From CAYNRG01 sp047974855 (GTDB lineage: Bacteria > Bacillota_I > Bacilli_A > Erysipelotrichales > Erysipelotrichaceae): a stretch of DNA of 64,000 nt. Shown here in pieces: positions 34,084 through 43,866 of the stretch. The position numbers were made by a program, and so were the translations under genes. Each line of letters opens with the position of its first letter. Position 1 is the stretch's first letter. Under the pieces are notes generated by a model. The model had not been told where the DNA came from. It saw nothing but the letters and a program-made list of their open reading frames with translations, and ran no database searches. The stretch spans positions 1-64,000 of the forward strand of contig JBKECT010000025.1 of NCBI GenBank assembly GCA_047974855.1. The letters run 5' to 3'.

Positions 34084-34659
34084 ATGATTAATTATCCAAA
34101 TGGAAAAAAAAGAAAACAACCAACTTCAACTCGTTCTGCAAGCAATCGGGGAATGAGTTTGGAAAAAGAGATCAATCAGTCCAATCAATATTACTTGGAA
34201 TCTGGCATGGCTAACATTCACAAAAAGCCAACTCCCATCCAGGTAGTCAATGTGGATTACCCACAGCGAAGTGCTGCCAAGATCTCTGAGGCTTACTTTA
34301 AAACTCCTAGTACAACAGATTATAACGGAGTTTTTTGTGGCAAAGCCATTGACTTTGAGGCAAAGGAGTGTGCCAGTAAGACTTCTTTTCCATTTTCAAG
34401 CATTCACAAGCACCAAGTCGAACACTTGCGCAGTGTCCTGTCACATGGAGCAATTGCCTTTGTGATTATTCGCTTCTCAGCGTACAATGAAGATTATCTT
34501 GTAGAAGCTCAAAAAATTATCGCTAGTTATTCAGGAAAGCGGCGCTCTATTCCGTACTCATGGTTTCAAAAAGAAGCCCATCTTATTCCATCTAGCTTTA
34601 TTCCACGAGTTGACTACTTAAAAGTTGTCGAGCAACTATATTTTGGAGGAAAGATATGA
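34084..34659 (+). CDS. recU: Holliday junction resolvase RecU
   Basis: 191 aa. PD-(D/E)xK nuclease resolving four-way junctions and helping chromosome segregation. N-terminal NYPNGKKRK and NRGMSLEKEINQSNQYY; active-site acids in TDYNGVFCGKAIDFEAKEC near residue 80-98. The C-terminus overlaps the PBP1 gene by 4 bases, the usual recU-ponA coupling. Confidence 0.95.
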   Translation: MINYPNGKKRKQPTSTRSASNRGMSLEKEINQSNQYYLESGMANIHKKPTPIQVVNVDYPQRSAAKISEAYFKTPSTTDYNGVFCGKAIDFEAKECASKTSFPFSSIHKHQVEHLRSVLSHGAIAFVIIRFSAYNEDYLVEAQKIIASYSGKRRSIPYSWFQKEAHLIPSSFIPRVDYLKVVEQLYFGGKI

Positions 34660-37319
34660 CACAGAAAAAGAAAACAAAAAAGCGTTCTATTAATAAAAGA
34701 AACCTGGCTGCTGTTATTATCAGCGCCATTCTTGCAGTGATGCTCCTTGTTAGCGCAAGCGGCATCTTCATTTTAATCTCGATGCTCTCTGACTCACCAG
34801 AGTTCAATCTTGACTACTATGATACTAAAGAATCTTCGCAAATTTTCGATCAAAACGGAAATTTAGTAGCGGATGTTGGACTCCAAATCAGAACCAATAT
34901 AACTTATGAAGATCTCCCTACTTCTTTAATTGATGCATTTGTGTCAATTGAAGACTCACGCTTTTTTGAACATAACGGATTTGATATCCCCCGTTTTGCA
35001 AAAGCGATGCTTGAAAATGTTAAATCATTGAGCTTTTCTCAAGGTGGATCAACTTTCACCATGCAGATTACAAAGATGACTTATTTTATGGATGATGAAA
35101 GTGGAGTTGGAGCTGTAAAAAGCATCAGCCGAAAAGTCCAAGAAATTGCACTTGCCATAGAATTAGAAAAAAACACCAACAAGCGAACTGTCTTTGAACT
35201 TTACGTTAACAAAAGTAACTTTGGAGGTTCTGGAAATATTCGTGGAATACAAAAAGCTGCTGAATACTATTTTGGAAAAGATGTTACCGAACTTAACCTA
35301 GCTGAAAGTGCTATGTTGGCTGGTGTTGTTAATGCACCTTATCTATTTGACCCATTTAATTATCTTGATTATGCAACTAACAGAAGAAATACTGTTTTAA
35401 ATATGATGCTTCGTCATGGCTACATTTCTCAAGAAGAATGTGATCTAGCAAAATCAATTAAAGTTGAAGATTTGTTAGTTGACCCTTATGGAAGCTCTTC
35501 AACAGCTAGTGATGGGATTAATTACGCTTACCAATCTTACATTGATACAGTAATTAGAGAAGTCCAAACATTAACTGGATTAGATCCAACTTCTGTGCCA
35601 ATGAAAATTTACACTTACATGGATGCTGATATTCAAGCCGTGATGGACTCCATTCAGGCTGGTACTTATGAAGGAATTACCTTCCCAGATGAATTGATGG
35701 AAATCGGAATGGTTACTTTAAATAACGAAACAGGAGAAATCGTTGCGATCGGTGGTGGACGAAATTATGGACGTGGAGGAAGTTTGCTGCTAAACCATGC
35801 CACTGACCAATACAAACAACCGGGATCATCAGTTAAACCAATTGTAGATTATGCTCTTGCTTTTGAGTATTTAGGTTGGTCTACTAGCCATGTCGTTACA
35901 GATCGTCCTATTGTATACAGAGGTACTGATGTTGTTATTAAAAACTTTAATGGCGAATATTATGGACAAGTTACCCTCGCTTACGCTGTCGGATCCTCAT
36001 TAAACACTCCAGCAATTCAAGCGTTACAAGAAGTTGTGGATACTGTTGGAAGAGATCAAGTTGTCTCTTATCTTCAAAGTTTAGGATTTTCAAAAGTAAC
36101 ATCAGAAAACTTTGACATAGGGTATGCGATTGGAGGATCAAGCTTTGAAGTCAGCGTTGTCGAACTCGCCGCTGCTAATGCTACGCTCGCTAATGGGGGA
36201 TATTATATTCAGCCCCATACTGTTTCAAGAATTGAATTCAGTGATGGAAGCTCTCCTCTTGAGCCAACTTATGACCGCGTTGCAGTTCTTAGTGAAGAAG
36301 CTGCTTACTTAACTTCCCAATTAATGTACGAAGCAGTCAATGGTCCTTATTTCAACTACATGCAACTACTAAAAAGAAATTATGCCGTTTATGGTAAGAC
36401 AGGAACTACTGACTGGGGGACATCTGGGCTATCTTTCAATATCCCGCGAGGGGCAGCCAAGGATAAGTGGATGATTTCTCTCACATCTGAATACACCAAT
36501 GTCGTTTGGGTCGGATATGAAAAAGGAGTCAAAGATGCAGGGACTTACTTTAACACTGCCAAGAGTCAATTAAACATTCCTGGTAAAATCAGCAATGCGC
36601 TCATTACGATTGCTCACGCTGACACTTCACCTACCGCAATTGCTCGCCCATCCGGCGTAGCCACTATTTCCCACATTTTAGGAACATGGCCTTACGCTTA
36701 TCCAATTGATGGTATGGATGAAAAATACTTAACAACAGGAGATTTAAAAAGCGAATTTGCAAATTCACTAGTCGCTCCAGAAACAGCCAATATTGAGCAA
36801 TTAAATTCGTTCTCAATTCAATACAATGACAACGGAAAATTTACTCTCACTTGGGCACCTTACCCAAATGCTGACCAACTTACAGTTGCTGCAGATACAA
36901 TGGATTTAAGCTTAGAGGTTGCAGGCAGTAAAGTTGAAGCTTGGGGAACTAGAATTTTTGATTATACTTGGATCTTTGGTCCAGTACGCTATAAAGCGAA
37001 AGTTTACGCAAATGATGAGTTGGTTAAAGATATTGTTACGGATTCTTCTACCTTGACTGAAACCTTCGATTTATCACCAGGAACTCAGACCATCAAAGTT
37101 TGTGGTTTCTATAGCTATGAATACTTAGGGGAATCTAGTAATGAACGCTGCGAGTCAATCAGCATCAACATTCCAACAGCGACACCAGATTTAACAACTG
37201 AGACAGGATGTAAATCTGAAGGATATTATTGGTACAACAATGAATGCCATGAGGAAGCTGCAACACCAACACCTAGTCCAACACCTAGTCCAACACCAAC
37301 AGAATCACCAGCACCATAA
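34656..37319 (+). CDS. ponA: Bifunctional class A penicillin-binding protein (PBP1)
   Basis: 887 aa. Short basic cytoplasmic tail, one membrane helix (about 15-40), GT51 glycosyltransferase with the catalytic Glu in FVSIEDSRFFEHNGFD near 92 and GGSTFTMQITK near 128, then transpeptidase with SSVK near 390, SSLNTPA near 450 and KTGTT near 585. After that come a beta-rich FN3-like module (about 720-830), a small Cys-bounded segment (CKSEGYYWYNNEC) and a PTPSPTP repeat tail, all outside the cell. It polymerises and cross-links peptidoglycan. Ends in a strong bidirectional terminator. Confidence 0.95.
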   Translation: MTQKKKTKKRSINKRNLAAVIISAILAVMLLVSASGIFILISMLSDSPEFNLDYYDTKESSQIFDQNGNLVADVGLQIRTNITYEDLPTSLIDAFVSIEDSRFFEHNGFDIPRFAKAMLENVKSLSFSQGGSTFTMQITKMTYFMDDESGVGAVKSISRKVQEIALAIELEKNTNKRTVFELYVNKSNFGGSGNIRGIQKAAEYYFGKDVTELNLAESAMLAGVVNAPYLFDPFNYLDYATNRRNTVLNMMLRHGYISQEECDLAKSIKVEDLLVDPYGSSSTASDGINYAYQSYIDTVIREVQTLTGLDPTSVPMKIYTYMDADIQAVMDSIQAGTYEGITFPDELMEIGMVTLNNETGEIVAIGGGRNYGRGGSLLLNHATDQYKQPGSSVKPIVDYALAFEYLGWSTSHVVTDRPIVYRGTDVVIKNFNGEYYGQVTLAYAVGSSLNTPAIQALQEVVDTVGRDQVVSYLQSLGFSKVTSENFDIGYAIGGSSFEVSVVELAAANATLANGGYYIQPHTVSRIEFSDGSSPLEPTYDRVAVLSEEAAYLTSQLMYEAVNGPYFNYMQLLKRNYAVYGKTGTTDWGTSGLSFNIPRGAAKDKWMISLTSEYTNVVWVGYEKGVKDAGTYFNTAKSQLNIPGKISNALITIAHADTSPTAIARPSGVATISHILGTWPYAYPIDGMDEKYLTTGDLKSEFANSLVAPETANIEQLNSFSIQYNDNGKFTLTWAPYPNADQLTVAADTMDLSLEVAGSKVEAWGTRIFDYTWIFGPVRYKAKVYANDELVKDIVTDSSTLTETFDLSPGTQTIKVCGFYSYEYLGESSNERCESISINIPTATPDLTTETGCKSEGYYWYNNECHEEAATPTPSPTPSPTPTESPAP

Positions 37320-37327
37320 AACCAATT

Positions 37328-37363
37328 AAAAGGAGTGTGAATGAAAATTCACACCCCTTTTTT
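37328..37363. terminator. Bidirectional terminator between ponA and nth
   Basis: 15-bp stem with one mismatch (AAAAGGAGTGTGAAT / ATTCACACCCCTTTT), loop GAAA, A/T runs on both sides. Confidence 0.93.
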
Positions 37364-38003
37364 AATGATTTGTCATCTTTCTTTTTGCTAAGGCATCTTT
37401 GCATTGTAATCTAAACACGCAAGACTCACATTGAGGATTTTTTGCAGTACAGAAATAACGCCCAAAGAAGATAAAAAGATGATGCGCCTTCGTCCAACGC
37501 TCTTGTGGTACTTTTTTCATCAATTTCTTTTCCACTTGTAACACTGAATCTTTTTTATAAGCTAATCCCAATCGTTTTGCAATTCTTTCAACGTGTGTAT
37601 CTACCGCAATAGCAGGAATTCCAAAACAAACACTTAAAATAACATTGGCACTTTTTCTACCAACCCCTGGAAGCACAATCAATTCTTCCAAAGTTTGTGG
37701 CATTACACCATTGAATTCCCCTTCTAGCATAGCTGCAAGCCCATGGATATGCTTCGCTTTATTTCGATATAATCCTATTGTTTTTATTTCTTTTTCTAAG
37801 TCTCTAATTGATGCCTTTGCCATCGCTAAAGAAGTTGGATACTTTTTAAAAAGTTGAGGAGTAACCTTATTCACCGAAACATCTGTTGCTTGTGCCGACA
37901 AAACAACAGCAACCGCTAATTGAAAAGCACTCTCGTGAATTAATTCGCATTTCGCATCTGGAAACATTTTTTCTAACTCATTTAAAATCTGATTAATTTC
38001 CAA
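37362..38003 (-). CDS. nth: Endonuclease III
   Basis: 213 aa. Base-excision-repair glycosylase/AP lyase for oxidised pyrimidines. Helix-hairpin-helix LEELIVLPGVGRKSANVILS with the catalytic Lys near 115, Asp in AVDTHVERIAKRLG near 133, and the 4Fe-4S ligands C-X6-C-X2-C-X5-C near the C-terminus (CTAKNPQCESCVFRLQC). The frame opens 27 bases further upstream, but AAGGAG with a 6-base gap selects the TTG at 38003, inside the end of dnaD (11-base overlap). The dnaD-nth order is conserved in Bacillota. Confidence 0.94.
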   Translation of the reverse strand: MEINQILNELEKMFPDAKCELIHESAFQLAVAVVLSAQATDVSVNKVTPQLFKKYPTSLAMAKASIRDLEKEIKTIGLYRNKAKHIHGLAAMLEGEFNGVMPQTLEELIVLPGVGRKSANVILSVCFGIPAIAVDTHVERIAKRLGLAYKKDSVLQVEKKLMKKVPQERWTKAHHLFIFFGRYFCTAKNPQCESCVFRLQCKDALAKRKMTNH

Positions 38004-38538
38004 AAGAGACTCCTTTTTCAATCTTTTCAACAGTAACTCCTTTTTCTTTCCAGCTCTTTAATACTTTCGCAATGTAGTTCAACGATAACTTTTGATAGGC
38101 TGATGCCTCTTTTAAAGCATAAATAATTAACTCTTTATCTTCATTTTTGACCCATTGATTTAATTGTTCCATTTCTGACTGGGTTAATGGCCTACCAAAC
38201 TCTGACTCAAATAAGTCATGAATATTTTGATTTAAAGCATTTTCAAGATGAGCCACTTTAGTCTCATATAAGTCATCCAATAAAAAATGAACTCCCTTTT
38301 TACTCACTTGGATTTTTAAATATTTCTTTGAAATCAAAACAGCTAATAAATTATCCATTTTCTTTTGACTAAGATTCATTTTATTGCATAACTTTTCTTG
38401 ACTTATTTCTTCACTGAAACTATTAAAATAATCAATAATTATCAATAATTGAAATTCTTCTGCTGTTAAATTTAATAATTCTACATGTTCCACTAACCAA
38501 TCTCGACGATTAACATACTTTTCTTTATACCATTTCAT
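37993..38538 (-). CDS. dnaD: DnaD-family replication initiation protein
   Basis: 181 aa. N-terminal winged-helix domain (about 1-95) and C-terminal DnaD domain (about 105-175) with the signature YIAKVLKSWKEKGV, which binds DNA. DnaD helps load the replicative helicase in low-GC Gram-positives. Coupled to nth. Assigned by the two-domain layout and neighbour; primary sequence similarity in this family is weak. Confidence 0.85.
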   Translation of the reverse strand: MKWYKEKYVNRRDWLVEHVELLNLTAEEFQLLIIIDYFNSFSEEISQEKLCNKMNLSQKKMDNLLAVLISKKYLKIQVSKKGVHFLLDDLYETKVAHLENALNQNIHDLFESEFGRPLTQSEMEQLNQWVKNEDKELIIYALKEASAYQKLSLNYIAKVLKSWKEKGVTVEKIEKGVSFGN

Positions 38539-38582
38539 AAAAAACTCCTCTTTTCTCTATAGTACACTATTTTTAAATAAAA

Positions 38583-38611
38583 TTGCACAATTTATTAAAA
38601 AGTGTTACACT
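38583..38611 (+). promoter_or_regulatory. Promoter of the thioredoxin-like gene
   Basis: TTGCAC (38583-38588), 17 bases ending in TGT, TACACT (38606-38611): extended -10. The GGAGG follows about 20 bases later. Confidence 0.65.
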
Positions 38612-38643
38612 ATTTAAGCCTTATAACAAAGGAGGATTATACA

Positions 38644-39177
38644 ATGAAAAAGAAAATTGCTTTAACCATCTTATTTGTTAACTTTTTAGCTTGCCTTATT
38701 TTATCATTCTATATTTATTTTCAGCCAGAAAAAACTACAGTTCAAGCTGCTGTTTTAAATACCCCTATGATTCCTTATGAAACTTTGAACGATTATCTAA
38801 TTAGTTCTGGAGATTCAACAACGCATTATTTATTTTTCTGTGATCCTGAAAATGCGGATTGCATTTATATTCAAAATACTATTATTAAGCCACTTGAAGC
38901 AAAGCAGGGACAAAGTCTTTTTGAGAGATTAGAGTACGTTGATGTTTCCTCTACCGAAGATATTACCGCTGCACAATTTGTAGACAGTTGGGGATTTAGC
39001 TCTTACCCTGCATTTGTTACAGTTGAAATTGAAAATGGTGAATTTACCATTATAAACTCCATTCAGAATACAACAGATAGTCCAATTAGTGAATCAGAGT
39101 TAAAACAATGGTTAGCAGAAAATCAAATTTGGTCAGGGCTATTTGAATTAAGCGACCAACAAGTTAACTTACCATAA
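38644..39177 (+). CDS. Exported thioredoxin-fold-like protein
   Basis: 177 aa. Uncleaved anchor or signal at the N-terminus (KKKIALTILFVNFLACLILSF). Then a domain with YLFFCDPENADCIYIQ near 58-73, where two Cys are six residues apart instead of two, and SSYPAFVTVE near 125, which looks like the cis-Pro loop of thioredoxins. I infer a membrane-tethered thiol protein, similar in style to bacteriocin accessory or disulfide proteins, but the Cys spacing is unusual and function is unknown. Start chosen at 38644 because AAAGGAGG precedes it; 14 upstream in-frame codons lack a binding site. Between dnaD (divergent) and mtnN (convergent). Confidence 0.65.
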   Translation: MKKKIALTILFVNFLACLILSFYIYFQPEKTTVQAAVLNTPMIPYETLNDYLISSGDSTTHYLFFCDPENADCIYIQNTIIKPLEAKQGQSLFERLEYVDVSSTEDITAAQFVDSWGFSSYPAFVTVEIENGEFTIINSIQNTTDSPISESELKQWLAENQIWSGLFELSDQQVNLP

Positions 39178-39180
39178 TAA

Positions 39181-39209
39181 AAAAATTCTAACTAGATTAG
39201 AATTTTTTT
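39181..39209. terminator. Bidirectional terminator between the thioredoxin-like gene and mtnN
   Basis: 11-bp perfect stem AAAAATTCTAA / TTAGAATTTTT with loop CTAGA and A/T runs. Confidence 0.88.
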
Positions 39210-39882
39210 ATATTGCCTCTACAAATTTAACGCACCAATTGGCACTTCTTTCTGAGGCTCTTACTTCGTATTCATAAAAAGTCATTTGATTATTGTCTTG
39301 GTAAGCAATATCGGAAAGTGATCGAATAACAAGAAATGGTTTTTGATAGTGAGTGCAAACTTGTCCTATAGCAGCTGCTTCCATCTCAGCACACAAAGCA
39401 TTTGGATAGTTCTTTTTTATCTGTTTGATTTGCTCATCTCGGCAAACAAAAATATCACCTGTAACCATATTGCCAATCCACACCTGATCATCTCCTGTAA
39501 TTTTGTGCATCACATCTAATAATTTTTGATCTGAGTAATAACATCTTTCCTCATCATCAAATCCCTTTTCCCATCCTGGAACATCTAAATCATGACAAGT
39601 GACTTGTTTAGCAATGACAACATCCAGCACTTTCATATCTGGATGAAGTCCACCAGCAGTTCCAATATTTACAACAATCTCTACTTCAAAATTTTCTAAT
39701 AAGACCGTTGTGCTCATAGCAGCTGCAATTTTAGCAACGCCACTTTTCATTACAACACACTCCTTACCTGCTATAGTTCCAATATAAAAATCCAAATGTC
39801 GATGAACTTGATGTTTCACATCGCTCATCATTTTAACTAGTGCTTGTACTTCACTCTCCATTGCTCCTATAAATGCTATCAT
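39208..39882 (-). CDS. mtnN: 5'-methylthioadenosine/S-adenosylhomocysteine nucleosidase
   Basis: 224 aa. Catalytic Glu in IGAMESEVQAL near residue 9, VNIGTAGGLH near 72, MVTGDIFVCRDEQI near 140, substrate-binding EMEAAAIGQVC near 168 and RSLSDIA with the catalytic Asp near 190. It clears MTA and SAH, by-products of methylation and radical SAM reactions, and feeds methionine recycling. Last gene of the yqeG operon, 3 bases after the methyltransferase gene. Confidence 0.95.
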   Translation of the reverse strand: MIAFIGAMESEVQALVKMMSDVKHQVHRHLDFYIGTIAGKECVVMKSGVAKIAAAMSTTVLLENFEVEIVVNIGTAGGLHPDMKVLDVVIAKQVTCHDLDVPGWEKGFDDEERCYYSDQKLLDVMHKITGDDQVWIGNMVTGDIFVCRDEQIKQIKKNYPNALCAEMEAAAIGQVCTHYQKPFLVIRSLSDIAYQDNNQMTFYEYEVRASERSANWCVKFVEAI

Positions 39883-39885
39883 CCT

Positions 39886-40578
39886 TTATCTCCTTCTACA
39901 TATATAAAAATATTTTTCACCATCGCACAAACCATCTTGATCAAAATCGGTTTTAACCTCAAAATCAAATCCAGCTTTCTCTAACTGCTTCTCTATATTC
40001 TGAGGATTAAAAACAATTTGAACATGAGTTTCTTCCACATTTTTTTCATTTTCATAAAATACAAAATGATGATGTAAAGTATTCTGGTCAGCTTGTATAG
40101 TCCATTGATAAGGAGTCCCTAAAGTTATCCCTTCTTCAACATATGTCTCTTCAAACTCTTTTAATCTATCAAGTGAATGCATATCAAATAACAGTCTGCC
40201 ATTCTCATTTAGATTTTCTTTAGCACTATTAAAAAACTGGATTAGTGCTTCTTCACTTTGTAAGTAATTCACGCTATCACAATAACAAAATATCGTGTCA
40301 ACTTTGTTTTCTATTGTGATATTTGTCATATCCATTAATTGAAACGGAAGCTGTGGATATCTATTTCCCACTTCCTTTGCCATCGCTTCTGAAAGATCAG
40401 TCGCTAAAATATCGACACCTTGTTCAAAGAGTTTAGCTGCAACATCACCACACCCACAAGCAACTTCTAACATTTTTTCACCTACACCATGTTGGATTGT
40501 AAAATGTAGCCATTGATCAATGGCCTTTTCATCATAAAAAAGATCAGCGTAGTAAGGTGCTAATGATGTATACATCAT
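39886..40578 (-). CDS. Class I SAM-dependent methyltransferase (YqeM type)
   Basis: 230 aa. Rossmann methyltransferase: MLEVACGCGDVAAKLFEQG near 35 (SAM-binding), DLSEAMAKEV near 60, FCYCDSVNYL near 90. The substrate is unknown. It overlaps the rsfS stop by 4 bases and occupies the place of yqeM in the Bacillus yqeG-M operon. The following mtnN removes the SAH it would produce. Confidence 0.85.
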   Translation of the reverse strand: MMYTSLAPYYADLFYDEKAIDQWLHFTIQHGVGEKMLEVACGCGDVAAKLFEQGVDILATDLSEAMAKEVGNRYPQLPFQLMDMTNITIENKVDTIFCYCDSVNYLQSEEALIQFFNSAKENLNENGRLLFDMHSLDRLKEFEETYVEEGITLGTPYQWTIQADQNTLHHHFVFYENEKNVEETHVQIVFNPQNIEKQLEKAGFDFEVKTDFDQDGLCDGEKYFYICRRR

Positions 40579-40910
40579 TTTACTTCCTCAATTCGTGGTA
40601 AATCAGCCCACAGTTTTTCAAGATGATAAACTTCCCTTTCTTCACCTACAAAAATATGTGCCACCACATCATAACAATCAACCAGTTGCCACAAACTTTC
40701 TTTGTTTCCTTCAATTGTTCGAATCTTACCATCAATTTTTAGAACTTCTTCTTCGATAGCTTCAATAATTGAGTGTGCCATCCGGCAATTTTTAGCACTG
40801 CCAACAATAAAATAATCAAAAAAAACACTCTCTTCTCGAAAATCAATAACAACGATATCTTCCGCCAGTTTTTTATCCATAATAGCTTTAATACTTTTTA
40901 ACAATCTCAT
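40575..40910 (-). CDS. rsfS: Ribosomal silencing factor RsfS
   Basis: 111 aa. DUF143 fold: EDIVVIDFREESVFFDYFIVGSAKNCRMAHSI near 20-50 is the family core. It binds L14 and blocks subunit joining when nutrients are low. The start is the ATG at 40910, overlapping the nadD-yqeK stop codon (ATGA) with GGAG 6 bases upstream; an in-frame GTG 12 bases earlier is less likely. Confidence 0.93.
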   Translation of the reverse strand: MRLLKSIKAIMDKKLAEDIVVIDFREESVFFDYFIVGSAKNCRMAHSIIEAIEEEVLKIDGKIRTIEGNKESLWQLVDCYDVVAHIFVGEEREVYHLEKLWADLPRIEEVK

Positions 40911-41920
40911 GTGTTTCTCCACTCTTCTATTTCTTTTTCAACCCAATCTTTCATACCTACAGGGTCAATTTTCGCCTTCTCTATGACGCTCTCACTCCAA
41001 ACTTTTCTTGTTCTTTCAAGTTTATCAGCTAGATAAATAATCACACCAAGTAAACTTTTGTCTTCTCCATCTGTATGATGATAGATAGCATTAAGAATTT
41101 CGTTGTCTTCTAACATCAAATTGGTTTTTATCCACTTTTTAGCTGCAAAACTATGCCAAAGATACTCTTTATCTTCAATTGTCCTAAGCACATCCTCATC
41201 AATCCATTTTTTTTGTTCCTGTGAAGACATATCCTTGCACACGTCATGTAAAATTGCAGCTACATAAACGCGCCACTTATCCAAATCTTTTCCATCTGCC
41301 AATTCCAAAGCCATCTTTGCAACAGAAACAGAATGTTTTGCACGATACTCTTGGCATCGATTAAAAATAATTGATTCTAAATACAGTCCTTGTTGAAAAA
41401 TATAATCTCGAACTTCAGGATTTAAATTTTGAAAATTTCCATCACGTATTTCAGTACTACTGATTGGAATATGCAGTTGGTTTAGATAAATTAGGTTGGA
41501 ATTCAGATTTATGTTTTTTTCATTTCTGGAAACCACCACGAATTGAATCTCTTGCAGTAGTTTTTCTATCTCTTTCCACTTAGGTAACTGCTCCACTAAA
41601 TCATCACCAATAATCCAATAGAACTCACACTCAGGATATTCACTCTTTAGCGCTGTAACAGTTTGAATCGTGTAGGATGGTATAGGTAACTCCTTTTCAA
41701 TTGTGCAACAAGCTAGTCCGCTCTCATCTTTAAGTGCTAATCGAATCATCCTTTCACGTTGTTCAAATGATGTTAAAACTCTATTTTTAAGTGGTGTTTC
41801 TTTGGATGGTATCAACCAAACTTCATCTAATTCACACTCTTTTAAAACATAATTCGCAACTGCAATATGCCCTTGATGAATAGGGTCAAAGCTTCCACCT
41901 AGGCACCCAATTTTTTTCAT
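40907..41920 (-). CDS. nadD: NadD-YqeK fusion: nicotinate-nucleotide adenylyltransferase plus HD-domain Ap4A hydrolase-like protein
   Basis: 337 aa, two genes of Bacillus in one frame. Residues about 1-185 are NadD: IGCLGGSFDPIHQGHIAVA with the nucleotide-binding GxFDPxHxGH, and IPISSTEIRDG near 160. Residues about 190-337 are YqeK: HD motif RAKHSVSVAK, ILHDVCKDMS near 230 and VIIYLADKLERTR near 300, as in symmetric Ap4A hydrolases. NadD makes nicotinate adenine dinucleotide in the NAD pathway. There is no internal stop or RBS between the halves. Overlaps yhbY by 4 bases. Confidence 0.93.
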   Translation of the reverse strand: MKKIGCLGGSFDPIHQGHIAVANYVLKECELDEVWLIPSKETPLKNRVLTSFEQRERMIRLALKDESGLACCTIEKELPIPSYTIQTVTALKSEYPECEFYWIIGDDLVEQLPKWKEIEKLLQEIQFVVVSRNEKNINLNSNLIYLNQLHIPISSTEIRDGNFQNLNPEVRDYIFQQGLYLESIIFNRCQEYRAKHSVSVAKMALELADGKDLDKWRVYVAAILHDVCKDMSSQEQKKWIDEDVLRTIEDKEYLWHSFAAKKWIKTNLMLEDNEILNAIYHHTDGEDKSLLGVIIYLADKLERTRKVWSESVIEKAKIDPVGMKDWVEKEIEEWRNT

Positions 41921-42204
41921 GGTAATTCAATCCTACGCTCTTTGCTTACACGATACAACAAGATCGTTCTTCCAATAATTTGTACCACTTCACTTTTCGT
42001 ATTTCTTGCCAAATCAAAACTCAATTCTTTAATATCAGTTGAACACGTTTTGAGAACACTAATTTTAACTAATTCATGAGCCTCTAAAGAATCTTTAATC
42101 GTATCAAAAAGGTTGATAGATAATCCTTCTTTCCCAATTTGAAACAGTGCTTTCTGAGTATTTCCTAATGCACGTAAGTGCCGCTTTTGTTTGCCATTTA
42201 ACAT
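41917..42204 (-). CDS. yhbY: CRM-domain RNA-binding protein YhbY
   Basis: 95 aa, a single CRM domain: LNGKQKRHLRALGNTQKALFQIGKEGLS with the GxxG-type loop, ending RTILLYRVSKERRIELP. It associates with pre-50S particles. It starts at the base after the yqeH stop codon and overlaps nadD by 4 bases. In Bacillus the homologue is yqeI in the same operon; aroE, which separates them there, is absent here. Confidence 0.94.
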   Translation of the reverse strand: MLNGKQKRHLRALGNTQKALFQIGKEGLSINLFDTIKDSLEAHELVKISVLKTCSTDIKELSFDLARNTKSEVVQIIGRTILLYRVSKERRIELP

Positions 42205-43240
<1,036 letters not shown>

Positions 43241-43251
<11 letters not shown>

Positions 43252-43771
43252 GATAGTACTCTCCTTTCTTAAGCCATCCCTTCTCCAGCAACCTCTTCCA
43301 TATTTTATTTTCTAGTCGTCGAGTTGCTTTCCCAGCCGTATTTTCTTTTTCGGCTAATGGATCTTGAAGAATACTTTTTATCCCCATTCTATTTGCTCCA
43401 TATACATCGGTTATCAACTGGTCCCCTATAGCCACAATCTCTTGTGGTTTGCAGTCATATTTTTTTATGATTTGTTTATATCGCCTTTTACTAGGTTTGC
43501 AAGCAAAACTAAAAGACTCTATCTTCAACTCTTTTGCTATTTTTTCCACTCGCTTTTGTGTGTTATTTGAAATTAAAAGAGGTGTCATTCCTAAATGATA
43601 AACTTCTCCTATCATTTTTTTCACTCTATCCTCCACGACCTGTGATTTATGAGCAACTAACGTGTTATCCACATCAAATAGCACCAGATTAATCCCTTGG
43701 TTTTTAAGCATTGTAAAATCAATTTGCGTGCAATGCTTAACATAATACGTTGGGACAAATCGTTTCATCAT
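43241..43771 (-). CDS. yqeG: YqeG-family HAD phosphatase
   Basis: 176 aa HAD IIIA phosphatase: nucleophile FDVDNTLVAH near residue 32, LLISNNTQKR near 65, AIGDQLITDVYGANRMGIKSI near 118. Physiological substrate unknown; genetic linkage with yqeH is conserved. It heads the yqeG-mtnN operon of eight cistrons. An upstream TATAAT (minus strand, near 43822) may be its -10, but no good -35 was seen. Confidence 0.92.
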
Positions 43772-43841
43772 AGTTCCTCCATTAACCCCTTAATTATACA
43801 CTATTTGCTTACTATATTCATCCATTTATTAATTTTCAAAA

Positions 43842-43866
43842 TAAAAAAAAGAGACTTTTGTCTCTA
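43842..43866 (-). terminator. Terminator of the SPFH-ABC exporter operon
   Basis: Stem AGAGAC / GTCTCT, loop AAAA, then eight T on the minus strand, overlapping the stop codon of the last permease. Confidence 0.87.

Noticed and set aside
37260..37316. Short ACACCTAGTCCA repeats considered as a CRISPR-like or mobile repeat
   Set aside because: They encode the Pro/Thr/Ser tail of PBP1 in frame.
38580..38592. Palindrome TTGCACAA in the dnaD/thioredoxin-like intergenic region
   Set aside because: Short, and it is explained by the -35 box of the plus-strand gene; no second site.
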